A stretch of 64,000 nt of DNA from Edaphobacter modestus (lineage in GTDB: Bacteria > Acidobacteriota > Terriglobia > Terriglobales > Acidobacteriaceae): positions 1,736,001-1,800,000 of the forward strand of contig NZ_SHKW01000001.1 of NCBI RefSeq assembly GCF_004217555.1, read 5' to 3'. Positions 51,181 to 59,351 of the stretch are shown here, one piece after another (positions within the stretch are counted from its first letter, which is position 1; each line of letters starts with the position of its first letter). A model generated the notes under the pieces. The model searched no databases. It saw only the letters and a program-made list of their open reading frames with translations, and had not been told where the DNA came from. A program made the translations under genes and the position numbers.

Positions 51181-52137
51181 ATGAAGATTTTGTTTATACC
51201 TATCCTGGCGACCGCGCTAGCCTCGACCGTTGCCGCGCAAGACATCAAAGAGTTTCTCGGCCGTTGGGACATGACTGTTACCCCCGCCACCGGCAAACCT
51301 TATCCGCAATGGATGGAGCTTACGGATAACGGCGGCAAAATTGAAGGTCGCGTTCAGCCGAGGGGCGGCGCATGGCATCCGATCGCAGGCGCCCACATGG
51401 AGTCGGGCAGACTGATCGTGGCTGTGGGGGAAGCGGGCTCTGGTTCGGCAATTGGCTGGGAGCTCACGTCCCCCAGCTCAGGCAAGCTAACCGGCATAGA
51501 GAAGCACGGCGACGCCGGGGGCCCGATACTTGCTGGCGTGAAGGCGCCTTCGCTTGATCGGCCAATGCCGAAGAAGTGGACCAAGCCCAAGCCTCTTTTC
51601 GACGGAAAAGATCTTAAAGGTTGGGAGCCGATAGGAAATGTCGAGAACAACAAATGGGTGGCGCGCAATGGCGAGCTGGTGAATGACAATCCCGAAGTAC
51701 CCGGTCAAAGAACCCACGGGGCTGCCAACATCATGACCACAGAAAAGTTCCAGGATTTCAAATTGCATATTGAAGTGAACTGCCCAGAAGGTGGTAACAG
51801 CGGCATCTATCTGCGCGGTCGCTATGAGTTACAAGTGGGCACCGAAGGCGGCAAGCTCCCGACGCATGAAATGGGCGCGATCTACAGTTACTATCCGCCG
51901 CCAGAGGGCTCAGAACTTGGTCTCGGAAAATGGACGACCTTCGACGTCACCCTGGTCGGCAGACATGTGACGGTTTTGCGCGATGGCAAGATGTACCACG
52001 ACAATATCGAGATTCCTGGCCCGACCGGAGGTGCTCTTGACAGCAATGAGGCCGAGCCAGGACCGTTCTATCTGCAGGGGGATCACCACGGCGTCATCGC
52101 TTACCGCAACATCACCATTTCCGTTCCGAAAAAGTAA
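51181..52137 (+). CDS. Secreted DUF1080 (3-keto-disaccharide hydrolase-like) protein
   Basis: 318 residues from the ATG at 51181 (MKILFIPILATALASTVAAQ, signal peptide); the upstream ATGs at 51148/51154 would only lengthen the signal peptide. Residues about 22-125 form a lipocalin-like beta domain (EFLGRWDMTVTPATGKPYPQ, GRVQPRGGAWHPIAGA). Residues about 135-318 are DUF1080, a concanavalin-like fold: KPLFDGKDLKGWEPIGN, NKWVARNGELVND, FQDFKLHIEVNCPEGGNSGI, YLRGRYELQVG, GPFYLQGDHHGVIAYRNITI. Family members act on polysaccharide or 3-keto-glycosides. The gene is intact although IS remnants surround it, so it is either native or moved cargo. Confidence 0.88.
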   Translation: MKILFIPILATALASTVAAQDIKEFLGRWDMTVTPATGKPYPQWMELTDNGGKIEGRVQPRGGAWHPIAGAHMESGRLIVAVGEAGSGSAIGWELTSPSSGKLTGIEKHGDAGGPILAGVKAPSLDRPMPKKWTKPKPLFDGKDLKGWEPIGNVENNKWVARNGELVNDNPEVPGQRTHGAANIMTTEKFQDFKLHIEVNCPEGGNSGIYLRGRYELQVGTEGGKLPTHEMGAIYSYYPPPEGSELGLGKWTTFDVTLVGRHVTVLRDGKMYHDNIEIPGPTGGALDSNEAEPGPFYLQGDHHGVIAYRNITISVPKK

Positions 52138-52480
52138 GGTCTGTTCGCTCGGGAGACAGCCGCGCAGAATCCAGCCGATGTCGAGGTGTTTATCAAGCAG
52201 ACAACGCTTGAGAAGCAAAAGGGTCTTCGATTCAACAAGCTCGCAACGTTGTGAAGGCGCTTGGAACAACCACTTCGGGAACTTGTGTGACCAATCAACC
52301 GCTTATGCTGTCCGGTAGACGGCCTGAAAAGGCCGGCGTCAGCGTTTGATCGCGTCTTCGAACTGCGATTCTTCCGGACGGGTAAGAATGCTTTTAACCA
52401 GCCTTCAGCACTGCTCATTCAGTTTCTCGGCAGTCATTATCACCTGACGCAGAGCTTTCCCCGAAAACGGGGTTACTGAG
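52138..52480. other. 343-base gap after the DUF1080 gene
   Basis: No recognisable gene. A plus-strand stretch just after the DUF1080 stop (GLFARETAAQNPADVEVFIK, then TTLEKQKGLRF) reads like decayed coding sequence. Hairpins GGCCTGAAAAGGCC (about 52321-52334) and CCCCGAAAACGGGG (about 52459-52472) are visible. Confidence 0.4.
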
Positions 52481-53126
52481 ATGGTCCGCCGCTTAAACCT
52501 CAACCTGGCGATGAGGATCTTATAGGCAGATTGAAGGAGGATCATCGACATGGAGATTCGTTCCGTAGGCATTGATCTTGGCAAGACGACCTTTCACCTG
52601 GTGGCTCTTGGCGATAACTGCAAGGTGCTGCTGAAGAAGAAGTTTACCCAGAAGCAGTTGATTACCTTCACCGCGAACATGCAGACCTCTTTGATCGGGA
52701 TGGAGGCCTGTTCCGGGGCGCACTTCCTGGGCCGTACTTTACGAGAACAAGGCCACGATGTGAAGCTGATCCCGGCCCAGTTTGTGAAGCCATTCGTGAA
52801 GTCGAACAAGAACGACTTCCTGGACGCGGAAGCCATTGCTGAGGCTGTGGATCGGGAGAACATGCGATTTGTTCCGATCAAAACAGACGACCAGCTGGAT
52901 CTGCAGGCATTGCATCGTGTGCGCGATCGTTTGATCGCGCGAAGAACCTCACCTGAAACCTGATTGCTCAATAGGCTCTTCCACAGCCGAGGGGTTTTGT
53001 AGGACAGGTACGCGGCGTATCTCATCATGGCCAGGAGACTGATCTCCACCAAAAGGCCGGATACATTGACGCAGACATTCCTTCATCCATAAACTTTTCC
53101 CTTGCATTCAGACGGCGGACCATACA
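52481..53126 (+). mobile_element. IS1111-type element, copy B (internal deletion, 646 bases)
   Basis: Left end ATGGTCCGCCG at 52481, right end CGGCGGACCAT ending about 53123. The transposase frame (52550-52963) is intact to ALHRVRDRLIARRT and then jumps to right-end sequence (CACCTGAAACCTG), deleting about two thirds of the gene. Both right-end hairpins survive: GGCT/AGCC (52974-52977/52985-52988) and GGAGA/TCTCC (53034-53038/53043-53047). A deletion derivative that could still be mobilised in trans. Confidence 0.85.
52550..52963 (+). pseudogene. IS110-family transposase, N-terminal fragment (copy B)
   Basis: Starts MEIRSVGIDLGKTTFHLVAL, the first RuvC-like strand with its Asp, with AAGGAGG upstream. 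Includes GMEACSGAHFLGRTLREQGH, FLDAEAIAEAVDRENMRFVP and DDQLDLQALHRVRDR. Ends with four unrelated codons (SPET) read from right-end sequence. The C-terminal Tnp20 domain with the catalytic Ser is absent. Confidence 0.85.
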
Positions 53127-53258
53127 TTTCGGCAACTTCAATCGAACTTGCCGATAACCTCGTTTGCGGGCGCTTTGGAATTACTTCCTACAATATATGG
53201 TCCGCCGCTTGATCTTCCCCGGAAGATCTTGTAGGCAGATTCAAGGAGGATCATCGAC

Positions 53259-54255
53259 ATGCAGATTCGATCGGTTGGTATTGACCTTGGCAAGACGACC
53301 TTTCACCTGGTGGCACTTGGTGATAACGGCAAGGTGCTGCTGAAGAAGACGTTTACCCAGAAGCAGTTGATTGCCTTCACCGCGAACATGCAGACCTGCT
53401 TGATCGGGATGGAAGCATGTTCGGGGTCGCACTTCCTCGGCCGTGCTTTTACGGGAACAAGGTCATGATGTGAAGTTGATTCCAGCCCAGTTCGTGAAGC
53501 CGTTTGTGAAGTCGAACAAGAACGATTTCATCGACGCTGAAGCGATTGCTGAGGCCGTGGATCGCGAGAACATGCGCTTCGTGCCGATCAAGACAGATGA
53601 TCAGCTCGACCTGCAAGCTCTCCATCGCGTGCGTGACCGGCTCATGGCGCGAAGAACCGCTCTGATCAACCAGATTCGTGCGTTTCTGCTGGTGCGAGGC
53701 ACAGTGTTCGCCAAGAGCCCGATTCGGCTGAGGGAAGCTCTGCCTGAGGTGCTTGAGAACGTCAACGAGAACCTCACCCCGAGGATGCGGAACCTGGTTG
53801 CCATGCTGTGGAGCGAGTGGAAGGACCTGGAGCTTCAGATCGTGCAGATGAACGACGAAGTGGAACGGATCGCTTCGAGCGATGAAGCGTGTCGGAGACT
53901 GCGGCAGATTCCTGGTATCGGACCGCTGGTTGCAACCGCGATCGTGGCCTCCATCGGTAACGGCGCAGCCTTCCGCAAGGGACGAGAGTTCGCAGCCTGG
54001 ATGGGGCTGCTGCCGAAGCAGCATTCGACCGGTGGCAAGGCGAGGCTGTATGGAATCAGCAAGCGCGGCAACTCTTACCTTCGCAAGATCCTGATTCATG
54101 GAGCACGCGCGGTCGTATTGCGATCCAAGCGGGACCGAATCGCGCCACGAAACGTATTGATCGTGGCAACAGCACACAAACTGGCGCGGATGGCGTGGGC
54201 AGTGCTCTCAACGGGCCAGGACTATCGAGCAGTACCCGAGGCACTGACGGCATAA
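53259..54255 (+). pseudogene. IS110-family transposase with one frameshift (copy C)
   Basis: Nearly complete at about 330 residues. N-terminal RuvC-like DEDD domain: GIDLGKTTFHLVALGDN, GMEACSGSHFLGR, FIDAEAIAEAVDRENMR. C-terminal Tnp20 domain: CRRLRQIPGIGPLVATAIVA, GREFAAWMGLLPKQHSTGGK (catalytic Ser region), GISKRGNSYLRKILIHGARA, KLARMAWAVL. Around 53448 the run GCTTTTACGG has one T more than copy B (ACTTTACGA), shifting frame after HFLGRAF. A single-base difference is the only visible defect, so it may be a recent inactivation, a programmed slippage site or a read error. Confidence 0.85.
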
Positions 54256-54511
54256 GCAAGCTTAGAAACCAGCAACATCAAGTTCTCCACCGAGGTCTGC
54301 ACCGGATAAGTGAAGATGAAAGAACAGTCAAAACGGCGCACCTGAAACCTGCTTGCCGAAATGGCCCATACGAGGCCGGGCGTTTTCAAAGGACAGGTAC
54401 GCGGCGTATCTCATCAAGCCCAGGAGAAAACTCTCCACCTAAAGGCCGGATACATTGACGCAGACTTTCCTTCATTCGAAACTTTTCCCTTGCATTCACA
54501 CGGCGGACCAT
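54256..54511 (+). ncRNA. Candidate bridge/seeker RNA region in the right end of copy C
   Basis: Long non-coding tail between the transposase stop and the right inverted repeat. Hairpin 1: GGCC (54363-54366), loop CATACGA, GGCC (54374-54377). Hairpin 2: GGAGA (54423-54427), loop AAAC, TCTCC (54432-54436). Copies A and B have hairpin 1 with different but still paired stems; copies A, B and D keep the stem of hairpin 2 with different loops. IS1111-group elements are known to carry their guide RNA in this end. RNA boundaries are not determined. Confidence 0.6.
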
Positions 54512-54520
54512 ACACATACA

Positions 54521-54805
54521 ATGTATGGTCCGTCGCCCGACTGCAAGAGAAAAGCGGATGGACGAGAGCAGTCTGCGTCAATGTATCCAACCTTTTTTGT
54601 GGAGAGTGTTCTCCTGCGCGCCGTTGTGACTGTTCGTTCGCCTTCGCTGTTCTGGTGCAGACCTCGGTGGGAAGCTTGGGTTGTGTCTGGGGACGGCAGC
54701 TGCACCCCACGTATTGATCAGGCAGGAGTGGCTATCGCGAGCGACCTGTACGGGTCAGGACAGCCCAGGCGATCCGGGCCAAGCTTGCGAAGATCTGGCA
54801 CAAAT
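54521..54805 (-). mobile_element. IS1111-type element, copy D (right-end fragment, inverted)
   Basis: Begins ATGTATGGTCCGTCG at 54521, ten bases from the right end of copy C and facing it tail to tail. Hairpin 2 (GGAGA/TCTCC) is kept, and a scrap of transposase C-terminus (SLARIAWAVLTRTGRSR) reads on the minus strand near 54730-54790. Beyond about 54805 no IS homology is visible. The about 220 bases to the next gene show nothing recognisable. Confidence 0.75.
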
Positions 54806-55024
54806 CACGTCCTGCTCGGCAACCGTCGATGCAGATGACGATACGCAATCTTGGTCAGAGAAGGTCGCCGACGAGGTTGCGCATACGAGGGGGTCAGGGT
54901 CGGCCATGACAGTGGATTGGCATGGAGTTGAATGTGCGGCAATGAAACAACTAGGATTTAGCGTCTAGGATCTTCGCAGCGATTTTGATTTGGCGGAATT
55001 CTTTTAGTAGGAACACACGAGACA

Positions 55025-55919
55025 ATGATCATGCCTCCTTCAGCAAGATATTCCGTTACTGCGCTTGTGCTCCTGACTGGATTCTTTCTTTCGACTGCAT
55101 GGAAGGCTGTTCCTGCTCAGGCAAGCTCGAATAATCCGATGAAGCAGTTTGACGGGCTACCGAATTTGCCGCTCCCAGAACCAGGTGCTTTTCTCAAACA
55201 GGCGACGATTACTGGAGATCGTTATGCAGATCTGCGGCAGAAGTATGTGTGCCGTACACATCTTCTGATCCAGCCAAGCAAGGAATCATCGTCGAAAGCG
55301 GCTATAACGGAGGATTACGATTCGTTTTACATTCGTGGAAAAGAAGTTCACCGGCTACTTGCGGTCAACGATCATCATTTGTCTGAGGCCGAAAAGGCGA
55401 AAGAGCGGAACAGGTTGGAGGAAGATGCGCAGAAATCCGTTGGGATAGAGAAAACGATTGTGCCGCCGGTAACGCTGGCCAGCGTGGTACTTGCGTACGG
55501 ATGTGTTTACAGAGGAGAAGCGTATCGTCAGGGATGGCCGCAGCCAGATCTCCTTTCGCTTCAAGGGAGATCGCCGAAGGCAACCCCGAACAATTTTCGA
55601 AGTGATTGCCAAATCGCTTGAAGGCACCGTACTGATCGACGAACAGGACTACGCGATCGTCAGTATGCATGGAGTCACGCGAGACGATCTCATCTACAAC
55701 CACCAACTGTTAATTCCCCGATCGTTCAACACGCTGGTGTATGAAGGTAAGCGAGTAAACGACGAGATGTATGTTCCTAGTTTAGTCACGATTGCTGTGG
55801 CGAATCGGCAGCCGGAGGGTGTGACCGCTAATTCCGACTGGAAGCGATCCCTTGAGTTGCGCACTTATACTGTCACTTCGTGCGAGAAATTTCGAGTGAC
55901 ATCCACCATCCTGCCATGA
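55025..55919 (+). pseudogene. Secreted protein of unknown family, one frameshift
   Basis: Frame 1 from ATG 55025 gives a signal peptide (about 1-36, ALVLLTGFFLSTAWKAVPAQ) and DRYADLRQKYVCRTHLLIQP, DYDSFYIRGKEVHRLLAVND, AEKAKERNRLEEDAQKSVGI to VVLA. Near 55490 the sense moves by one base into RTDVFTEEKRIVRDGRSQIS, FRFKGDRRRQPRTIFEVIAK, SLEGTVLIDEQDYAIVSMHG, ending 55919. Joined, it makes about 297 residues resembling outer-membrane lipoprotein-sorting-like proteins common in Acidobacteria (a LolA/RseB-type fold would fit; weak inference). A single indel separates the halves, so a read error is possible. Confidence 0.6.
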
Positions 55920-56041
55920 CTAGAACTGGTATTGAATTGCAGCCTGGCTCGCAGATCCCATTCGTAATCACGCTCGATTGCAGCGCACCTGCAAGGAAAC
56001 ATTACAGTGAATGATCAGGTTTTCAAGGGAGCTTCCGACTA

Positions 56042-57798
56042 ATGCGTGCCATTGCCTTTTTGCTTTCCGCTTCTTTGACCATCCCACTTGCAGCTCAAAC
56101 CTCAATGTCGTACGAACGGCAATCAGAACTAAGTGCGCCTACTTTACGCACCGGTGCTCGACTTGTTTCCGTCGACGTGGTCGTTACCGACAGCTATGGC
56201 AATCCCGTCACCGACCTGCCCTCAAACCGATTTCACCATCCGGGAGAGTAAAATCGACCAACGGATCAACAGCTTCGACGAGCATAGCGGCAGTTCCACG
56301 ACGCCCCCGCATGTCCCGGCGTCTGGCACTTTCACCAATGCCATTACGGTCCGCGGCGCATCCGCAAACGTCCTGCTGCTCGATTGGCTCAACACTCCGC
56401 CTCGCGATCAGCAGTATATGCGCGACCAGCTCGTCAAATTTGTGAATGCAGAGCAGCCCGGCACGCAAACGGCGATCTTCGCTCTCGGCGCCAGCCTGCA
56501 TTTACTGCAGGACTTCACGACCGATCCAGTCCTGCTTAAAGCAGCCGTCCTGAAGCAGGGCGTCAAGTTCTCGCCGCTTCTACGTGAAGAAAGCGGGAAG
56601 ACCGACTCAATGGTGCAAGCTTACGAAAACATGATTGAAGCCTCCACTAATCCCGCCATCACCGCCATGCTCGCAGGCCTACAAAGCCCGGTGGTCACGG
56701 CGAACTTTCGGGAGCAATCCGGGCAGGACCGCATCCGTATTCAGGTATCTTGCTGGCGGTAGTATGCGAAAGAATCTCATCTGGATCTCGGGGTCTTTCC
56801 CAACCCCCATCCAGAGGGACCTCAAAACCACCGGAGATCCCTTTGCTGGATTTGCCAGCTTCGAGCAAGAATTTAAGGAGACCGCCAACCTCCTTGCGGA
56901 TAGTAGGGTTGCTGTCTACCGCATCGATCCCAGCGGGATCGTTCCACCGCCATCCGCAACGATCGTCGATTCCAACACCAGTACCAACCTTGCCGCTATC
57001 CGGCGCGTTACTGGCAGCAGCTCTTTCACGCCTGCGGATGACACTTTTAACCAGGACCAGTTGCAGCAACACGCCACTATGGAGAACCTGGCAGAAGCAA
57101 CGGGTGGTAGCGCTGCTTTCAATTCCAATGACCTCGTGAGTGCCTTCCGCCAGGCTGAGCGAAATGGCTCCTCATACTACACCCTTACCTACGTACCACC
57201 CGGAACTTTAGCTGATGGAAGCTTTCGCTCCATTGACGTTAAAGTCAAAGGCAAAAGTTTGCACGTGGCTTTTCGCCATGGCTATTACGCGGCTGCAAGC
57301 GTGGTCGCGCCTTCAGCGTCGAGCGCAACGCTTGCCAGCGCCATGCGCCCGCTTATACCGCAAAGCAGTGAAGTCCTTTTCACTGCGGAACCGCTGACTG
57401 CCCAGCAGCCGCCTCCGGGTAAAACTATTGGTGAATCCGCCGCAGGTACTGGCCCACACATGGTGTATTCCTTAAATTTGGTCGTAGACGCCTCCACCCT
57501 TACCTTCATCGCCGCACCCGATGGCAAAATGCATGCCTCCATCGACTTCGCTACGGTGCTCTACGACGCCAAAGGAAAGGTTGTTGACTCAAGATCCGAC
57601 CACGCTGACCTCGCTCTTGACACGGCCCGGTACCGGGGAATGATCCAGGGCGGCCTACGCTTTCACCACAACGTTGCCCTTAACGTTCGAGGAGACGAAA
57701 GCGTCCGCATCGCCGTTCACGACTCGACCACCGATCGCATCGGTACCCTGCAACTCACCTCGGCCCAGATTAGCGGTATTTCCCGGCCAAACATCTAG
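56042..57798 (+). pseudogene. VWFA-related acidobacterial secreted protein, two frameshifts
   Basis: Three frames join to about 585 residues. Part 1 (56042-about 56225): signal peptide and RLVSVDVVVTDSYGNPVTDL. Part 2 (about 56230-56725): DFTIRESKIDQRINSFDEHS, NVLLLDWLNTPPRDQQYMRD (the DxLNT metal-site motif of the VWFA-related group), QTAIFALGASLHLLQDFTTD. Part 3 (about 56725-57798): YLAGGSMRKNLIWISGSFPT, YRIDPSGIVPPP, ATMENLAEATGGSAAFNSND, YYTLTYVPPGTLADGSFRSI. The architecture matches the VWFA-related Acidobacterial domain (TIGR03436). Two indels in one gene, next to another frameshifted gene, suggest decay or poor assembly here. AAGGGAG precedes the start. Confidence 0.75.
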
Positions 57799-57862
57799 CA
57801 GAAGGGTAGCAGTAGACAGTCTGGAATCCCGCAGAGCAGCCCCGAGTGCGGATTATGTATAG

Positions 57863-58495
57863 TCACTGGGCAACATAATGAATACCCAACCAGAGGGTTC
57901 CCATGATAACGAGCCCGTAACCTTGATCGGTTGACGTCACGCTGTTGCCGATGATCGGACCAATAATGGCGATAATACCGGCGATCGCTGCAATCACCGG
58001 CACTTGAGTGGTGAATAGAGCGAGCAGTCCAGCCAGTCTCGGAACACCAGACGTAAGCAGGTGGATCAAGGCCTGCGTTGCTGCTTCGTCCAGTTCTGCA
58101 AGCCAGCCAAGGATCACACCGTCGACATGCGCCTTGCCACCTTTCTGGATGGCCACGATATCTTCGACGATTTTGCTTACATCGACAACGTCCGTAAGGA
58201 AATTAGTCACCTTCGACTGAACGTCGGTATCGGCTTGGGTGACGTTGACGGGTATAGCGCTCGCTGCGCTGGGAGTCACTTGAGCAGCCTGATTCGATAG
58301 GTGTATAGCTCGATCTACGATCTGCTGTTCCTCGTCGGTGAGTGCGGGCGCAGTACTCACACTGGCTGCGAACAACGAACTCGATGGAAGACCATAATGC
58401 CAATGACCCGGAGTTCCACAGATGTAAGGCCGGATCTTCGCAAGCAAGGCGATCGTTTGTGTATCAGTGAGGCTGAATGCTGCTGCTGCTGCCAT
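57863..58495 (-). CDS. Hypothetical protein with C-terminal membrane helices
   Basis: 210 residues from the ATG at 58495 (MAAAAAFSLTDTQTIALLAK), chosen because GGGGAG lies 7 bases upstream; the frame is open 21 codons further. Residues about 1-140 are mixed helical (ALTDEEQQIVDRAIHLSNQA, VTNFLTDVVDVSKIVEDIVA), about 150-200 contain two hydrophobic helices (LAGLLALFTTQVPVIAAIAG and GYGLVIMGTLWLGIHYVAQ). Family not recognised. It is convergent with the VWFA-related gene and lies apart from any operon. The helical soluble part plus paired membrane helices could suit a small pore-forming or membrane-associated protein, but nothing in the sequence proves that. Confidence 0.6.
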   Translation of the reverse strand: MAAAAAFSLTDTQTIALLAKIRPYICGTPGHWHYGLPSSSLFAASVSTAPALTDEEQQIVDRAIHLSNQAAQVTPSAASAIPVNVTQADTDVQSKVTNFLTDVVDVSKIVEDIVAIQKGGKAHVDGVILGWLAELDEAATQALIHLLTSGVPRLAGLLALFTTQVPVIAAIAGIIAIIGPIIGNSVTSTDQGYGLVIMGTLWLGIHYVAQ

Positions 58496-58634
58496 AATGC
58501 AACTCCCCATTTCGCAACTTAGGATTTTGAGGAGGTTTGGCCCGCACAAGAATCCCATTGCTATGGGTATGAGTCAAGCCATTTATTATGAATTTGTTAA
58601 ATGCTCAGCACCATACAGAATGTCAACATAAAAA

Positions 58635-58652
58635 GGCCATCCCCGAATGGCC
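58635..58652 (-). terminator. Hairpin followed by T run on the minus strand
   Basis: GGCCAT (58635-58640) pairs with ATGGCC (58647-58652); on the minus strand TTTTTATG follows. No minus-strand gene lies directly upstream, so it may insulate the 57863-58495 gene from antisense read-through. Confidence 0.55.
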
Positions 58653-58711
58653 ATGAAAGCGACATAAGAAGTGATGACCGTCTGAGTTCCAAGGCAGCTC
58701 AAGACATGTGG

Positions 58712-58743
58712 AAGGACCGTCGATAACCTATTCGGCGGTCCTT
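58712..58743 (+). terminator. Hairpin with T run in the leader of the PilZ gene
   Basis: AAGGACCG (58712-58719) pairs with CGGTCCTT (58736-58743), followed by TTCTCTT. Its place 41 bases before the PilZ ATG suggests an attenuator or the end of a short RNA. Confidence 0.55.
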
Positions 58744-58783
58744 TTCTCTTCTGGAAGGAGAGGGGCGCCATCGAAGAGGAAGC

Positions 58784-59194
58784 ATGGACGAGCTTAGTGA
58801 GAACCCATTGAACCTCGGTCCTAAGGACTGTGGCCAGACGAATGCAATCGGAGCGGAGCGGCGGCGTCATGAACGCTTTGCCGTTGAAGGCGATGCCGAG
58901 GTCTTGGTCGCGAAGGGCTCGCAGGTGTTTCGCGGCCGGGTTCAGGACATCAGCCTGTCCGGCTGTTTCATCTCGACCAGGGCACGTATTCGTATGTCGA
59001 TCGGCGCTCCGGTTGAGATGGTCTTCCGGGCGAACGGCGTTATGCTGCGGCTCTCGGCTAATTTGCGCATGGTGCGCTTCGGCCATGGAGCAGGATTTGT
59101 TTTCCAGGAACTCAGTCCGCACATGCATCAGGAGCTCGAGCGGCTCATTGAGGAACTGAAGGGCGCTTCACGTTCCTCCCGATCTCTTGAATAG
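58784..59194 (+). CDS. PilZ-domain protein
   Basis: 136 residues. PilZ domain about 25-120 with the c-di-GMP motifs RRRHERF (RxxxR) and DISLSGCFI (D/NxSxxG), plus GAPVEMVFRANGVMLRLSAN and FGHGAGFVFQELSPHMHQEL. Cytoplasmic; probably an effector for c-di-GMP in motility, polysaccharide or surface control. GAAGAGGAAGC lies in front of the ATG. It stands alone, between the 57863-58495 gene and the ISNCY-like element. A hairpin-bearing leader (58635-58743) precedes it. Confidence 0.9.
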   Translation: MDELSENPLNLGPKDCGQTNAIGAERRRHERFAVEGDAEVLVAKGSQVFRGRVQDISLSGCFISTRARIRMSIGAPVEMVFRANGVMLRLSANLRMVRFGHGAGFVFQELSPHMHQELERLIEELKGASRSSRSLE

Positions 59195-59351
59195 CATGAA
59201 GCAGGCATCATCCGGTCGTGTGATCGACTACGATCTTCGCGATATACGCCTGCTTGCACTGAGGTTAAATTTGATTGGTATGATTGCTTGGTCACTAAGC
59301 CAAGTAAGTTATTGATTATAAGTATGATAAGTCGCACTATGTACAGTTGAA

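Larger units (their letters stand above)
53197..54516 (+). mobile_element. IS1111-type element, copy C (full length)
   Basis: About 1.32 kb. Left end ATGGTCCGCCG at 53197; right end CGGCGGACCAT ending at 54511, an 11-base inverted pair. Only about 62 bases lie before the transposase but about 260 after it. The subterminal inverted repeats and long non-coding right end point to the IS1111 subgroup of IS110. Confidence 0.85.

Noticed and set aside
58630..58783. c-di-GMP riboswitch upstream of the PilZ gene
   Set aside because: The conserved GEMM segments (CAGGG..AACC and GGGACGCAAAGCC-like) are absent; only generic hairpins are seen.
58586..59128. 180-codon minus-strand frame opposite the PilZ gene
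   Set aside because: Overlaps a well-supported PilZ domain and crosses two hairpins, one a minus-strand terminator inside the frame.
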